Source of the DNA: Paracoccaceae bacterium
Lineage (GTDB): Bacteria; Pseudomonadota; Alphaproteobacteria; Rhodobacterales; Rhodobacteraceae
NCBI GenBank assembly: GCA_013214715.1
Contig: JABSSB010000193.1
Location: forward strand, 1-7,773
Direction: 5' to 3'
Length of the DNA: 7,773 nucleotides
Each line of letters starts with the position of its first letter. Within the stretch, counting starts at the first letter, position 1. Below are positions 7,018-7,773 of the stretch, one piece after another. The notes under the pieces were generated by a model that saw only the letters and a program-made list of their open reading frames with translations, had not been told where the DNA came from and ran no database searches. The position numbers and the translations under genes were made by a program.

Positions 7018-7087
7018 TAGGACCTCCGCCTTTTAGAGGGGCGTAGGACCAGCTATGTTGTGGGCGGTAAAACCGCTTTGCCATCAT
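6950..7087 (-). CDS. Possible leader ORF overlapping the DUF1636 start (uncertain)
   Basis: Downstream of the riboswitch, AGGAG (7091-7095) is followed by two tandem ATG codons (7087 and 7084) with spacings of 3 and 6 nt, a good initiation signal. The ORF encodes 45 or 44 residues (beginning MMAKRFYRPQHSW), reads through the hairpin that buries the DUF1636 ribosome binding site, and ends at 6950 inside DUF1636 in another frame. I do not recognise the peptide, and the codon use gives no clear sign of selection. If translated, its ribosomes would open the hairpin and could couple translation to DUF1636. It may equally be a chance ORF. Confidence 0.25.
   Translation of the reverse strand: MMAKRFYRPQHSWSYAPLKGGGPNDSSDYDLHILSAQGHRVPPRL
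7020..7050 (-). promoter_or_regulatory. Hairpin sequestering the DUF1636 ribosome binding site
   Basis: In the mRNA, GGTCCTACGCC (7050-7040) can pair with GGCGGAGGTCC (7030-7020): 9 of 11 positions match around a 9-nt loop. The 3' arm contains the GGAGG Shine-Dalgarno sequence of DUF1636 and ends 2 nt before the ATG. It has no T-run, so it would control translation rather than terminate transcription. A smaller upstream stem, CAGGC/GCCTG (7113-7099), may belong to the same switch. Confidence 0.55.
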
Positions 7088-7149
7088 ATGCTCCTGACCA
7101 GGCACCCCGCCTGCATCGTGTTGAAGTTCCGGCATGGGTTATATGCCGG

Positions 7150-7312
7150 TGATGGCAGGTCTCCTGACTCGCGGGTCGATGCTTCCCCGAACCTTCCCGG
7201 ACAATTGGTCCAGTGGTTCATATCGGGGTCGCTCACCGCTCACAGTTGCGGGGGCAGTCACGGATTTGGCACACAAAAAGGCCGCACCGTGTTCCCTTTT
7301 CATCTCATCAGC
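7150..7312 (-). ncRNA. Cobalamin (adenosylcobalamin-type) riboswitch
   Basis: The transcribed minus strand shows the conserved parts of a cobalamin riboswitch in the right order: GGGAACACGGUG (from about 7296), CUGCCCCCGCAACUGUGAGCGG (about 7257-7236), the CCACUG segment (7216-7211), CCGGGAAGG near 7200, and the B12 box GAGUCAGGAGACCUGCC (7170-7154). A closing P1 helix can form between UGAUG (7310-7306) and CAUCA (7154-7150). In this class, binding of adenosylcobalamin normally lowers expression of the downstream genes. Here it heads the DUF1636-transporter operon, so the genes should be on when corrinoid is scarce. The outer boundaries are approximate. The core ends about 130 nt before the DUF1636 start, longer than usual, and the hairpin at 7020-7050 is the best candidate for the expression platform. 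Confidence 0.95.
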
Positions 7313-7329
7313 AGTTGCAGCATCTGAGA

Positions 7330-7367
7330 ACCATCGTCGTCACAAAACCGAAAAGCTCCACGATGGT
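7330..7367. repeat. Inverted repeat ACCATCGT-N22-ACGATGGT flanking the candidate promoter
   Basis: Perfect 8-bp arms lie at 7330-7337 and 7360-7367, with centres 30 bp apart, close to three helical turns. One arm overlaps the candidate -35 box and the other the expected transcription start. It could be an operator for a regulator binding on both sides of the promoter, or a chance repeat. Confidence 0.45.
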
Positions 7368-7370
7368 CAA
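7342..7370 (-). promoter_or_regulatory. Candidate promoter of the riboswitch-controlled operon
   Basis: TTGACC (7370-7365, five of six matches to a sigma70 -35 box) is followed after 17 bp by TTTTGT (7347-7342, three of six to a -10 box). Transcription would begin near 7335, about 20 nt before the riboswitch, which is the expected place. The weak -10 box keeps this tentative. Confidence 0.4.
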
Positions 7371-7519
7371 TAGGCGGAATGAGACGGATGCAAACATTCG
7401 GTCATTGGATAGCTAAGCCGGATCGGTCCCGCGAAGTGTGATTGCGCGTGGGTTAGGATTTCGGCAGTGCAGCGAGTGTCAGGACTGGCGAGCCGCACCG
7501 CAGCATGACCGTGGCCGGG
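7371..7519. other. Non-coding stretch upstream of the B12 operon
   Basis: No gene with coding character was found on either strand here. Small plus-strand ORFs across this stretch lack ribosome binding sites and family-like sequence. Together with 7018-7370 it makes a roughly 500-bp region whose recognisable content is the riboswitch, its leader and the promoter. Confidence 0.5.
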
Positions 7520-7524
7520 TCATG
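7504..7524. repeat. 7-bp inverted repeat CATGACC-N7-GGTCATG
   Basis: The arms at 7504-7510 and 7518-7524 are perfectly complementary and overlap the stop codon that ends the HisI-like fragment. There is no T-run, so it is not a standard terminator. The function, if any, is unknown. Confidence 0.4.
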
Positions 7525-7702
7525 GGATGTAGTCGTGTGCTTCTCCTGTTTCGATTGTCAGCCTCAGAGCTTCTTCGCTCATCCAACCGAGCGTCAGAAC
7601 CTTGCCGCTTGTTGCGTCAGTGGTGATCCAAGGCTGCAGCCCATAGCGGACACTGGTGACGCCCATTTGTTGCTGCGATGCGCGGCCCGTGGATGCCGTC
7701 AT
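7520..7702 (-). pseudogene. hisI: Remnant resembling the N-terminal part of HisI (phosphoribosyl-AMP cyclohydrolase)
   Basis: The 60-codon ORF from ATG 7702 contains GLQPWITTDATSGKVLTLGW followed by MSEEALRLTIETGEAHDYIP, which closely follows the N-terminal region of HisI (GL-P-I--D--SG-VL-L-WM--EALR-T-ETG-A). In intact HisI this leads into a Y/WSRSR segment and then the zinc-binding C-terminal half. Here a TGA follows directly, and none of the three downstream minus-strand frames seems to restore the rest. With about half the enzyme missing, it cannot be a working cyclohydrolase, which carries out a step of histidine synthesis. Residues before GLQPW are not HisI-like, so only about 7520-7640 may be homologous. 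It is probably a decayed or transferred fragment; a frameshifted gene is the alternative. The family match is by eye. Confidence 0.55.
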
Positions 7703-7773
7703 TCGCTACGATAGCAGACGTCAAAATCAGGCAGTTGAGTCCAAACCCAATTCGATCTTATGCCGTCCTACGG

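Noticed and set aside
7018..7330. tRNA- or attenuator-like structure in the operon leader
   Set aside because: The conserved blocks identify a cobalamin riboswitch; no cloverleaf and no hairpin followed by a T-run was found.

Overview
The window looks like a chromosomal segment of an alphaproteobacterium, most likely a marine Rhodobacteraceae (Roseobacter-type) genome. The grounds are the moderately high GC content, GC-rich third codon positions, the family content and the gene order; this is judged from sequence character, with no database search. All convincing genes lie on the minus strand, so transcription runs from high to low coordinates. They form two separate metal or cofactor acquisition units.

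Unit 1 (about 7370 down to 3833) is a corrinoid (vitamin B12) uptake operon. A candidate sigma70-type promoter (7342-7370) sits within an 8-bp inverted repeat. It is followed by a cobalamin riboswitch (about 7312-7150), then a roughly 130-nt leader. The leader holds a short ORF with a good ribosome binding site and a hairpin (7020-7050) that buries the ribosome binding site of the first structural gene. The genes follow in the order: DUF1636 cysteine-rich metal-binding protein (7017-6622), ABC ATPase (6625-5825, GTG start), periplasmic binding protein (5828-4896, GTG start) and FecCD/BtuC-type permease (4891-3833). The first two junctions are GTGA overlaps and the third is a 4-nt gap, so the four products are probably made together. 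The riboswitch is the main evidence that the substrate is cobalamin or another corrinoid rather than a ferric siderophore or heme.

Unit 2 (about 3665 down to 1, running off the window) is a predicted periplasmic iron system: an imelysin/IrpA-type protein (3532-2264), a DUF1111 di-heme c-type cytochrome oxidoreductase (2184-664), and a second, divergent imelysin-like protein (664 to the edge). A TGA-N9-TCA palindrome (3651-3665) upstream of the first gene resembles the iron-responsive boxes of alphaproteobacteria. A perfect 11-bp hairpin (2213-2242) between the first two genes may reduce read-through. The second and third genes overlap as TGATG. The reading frame of the last gene looks disturbed just before the window edge.

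The right end (7370-7773) is mostly without genes. It holds a short remnant that resembles the N-terminal part of HisI (7702-7520) and a 7-bp inverted repeat. No tRNA, rRNA, CRISPR array, insertion sequence or phage gene was seen.
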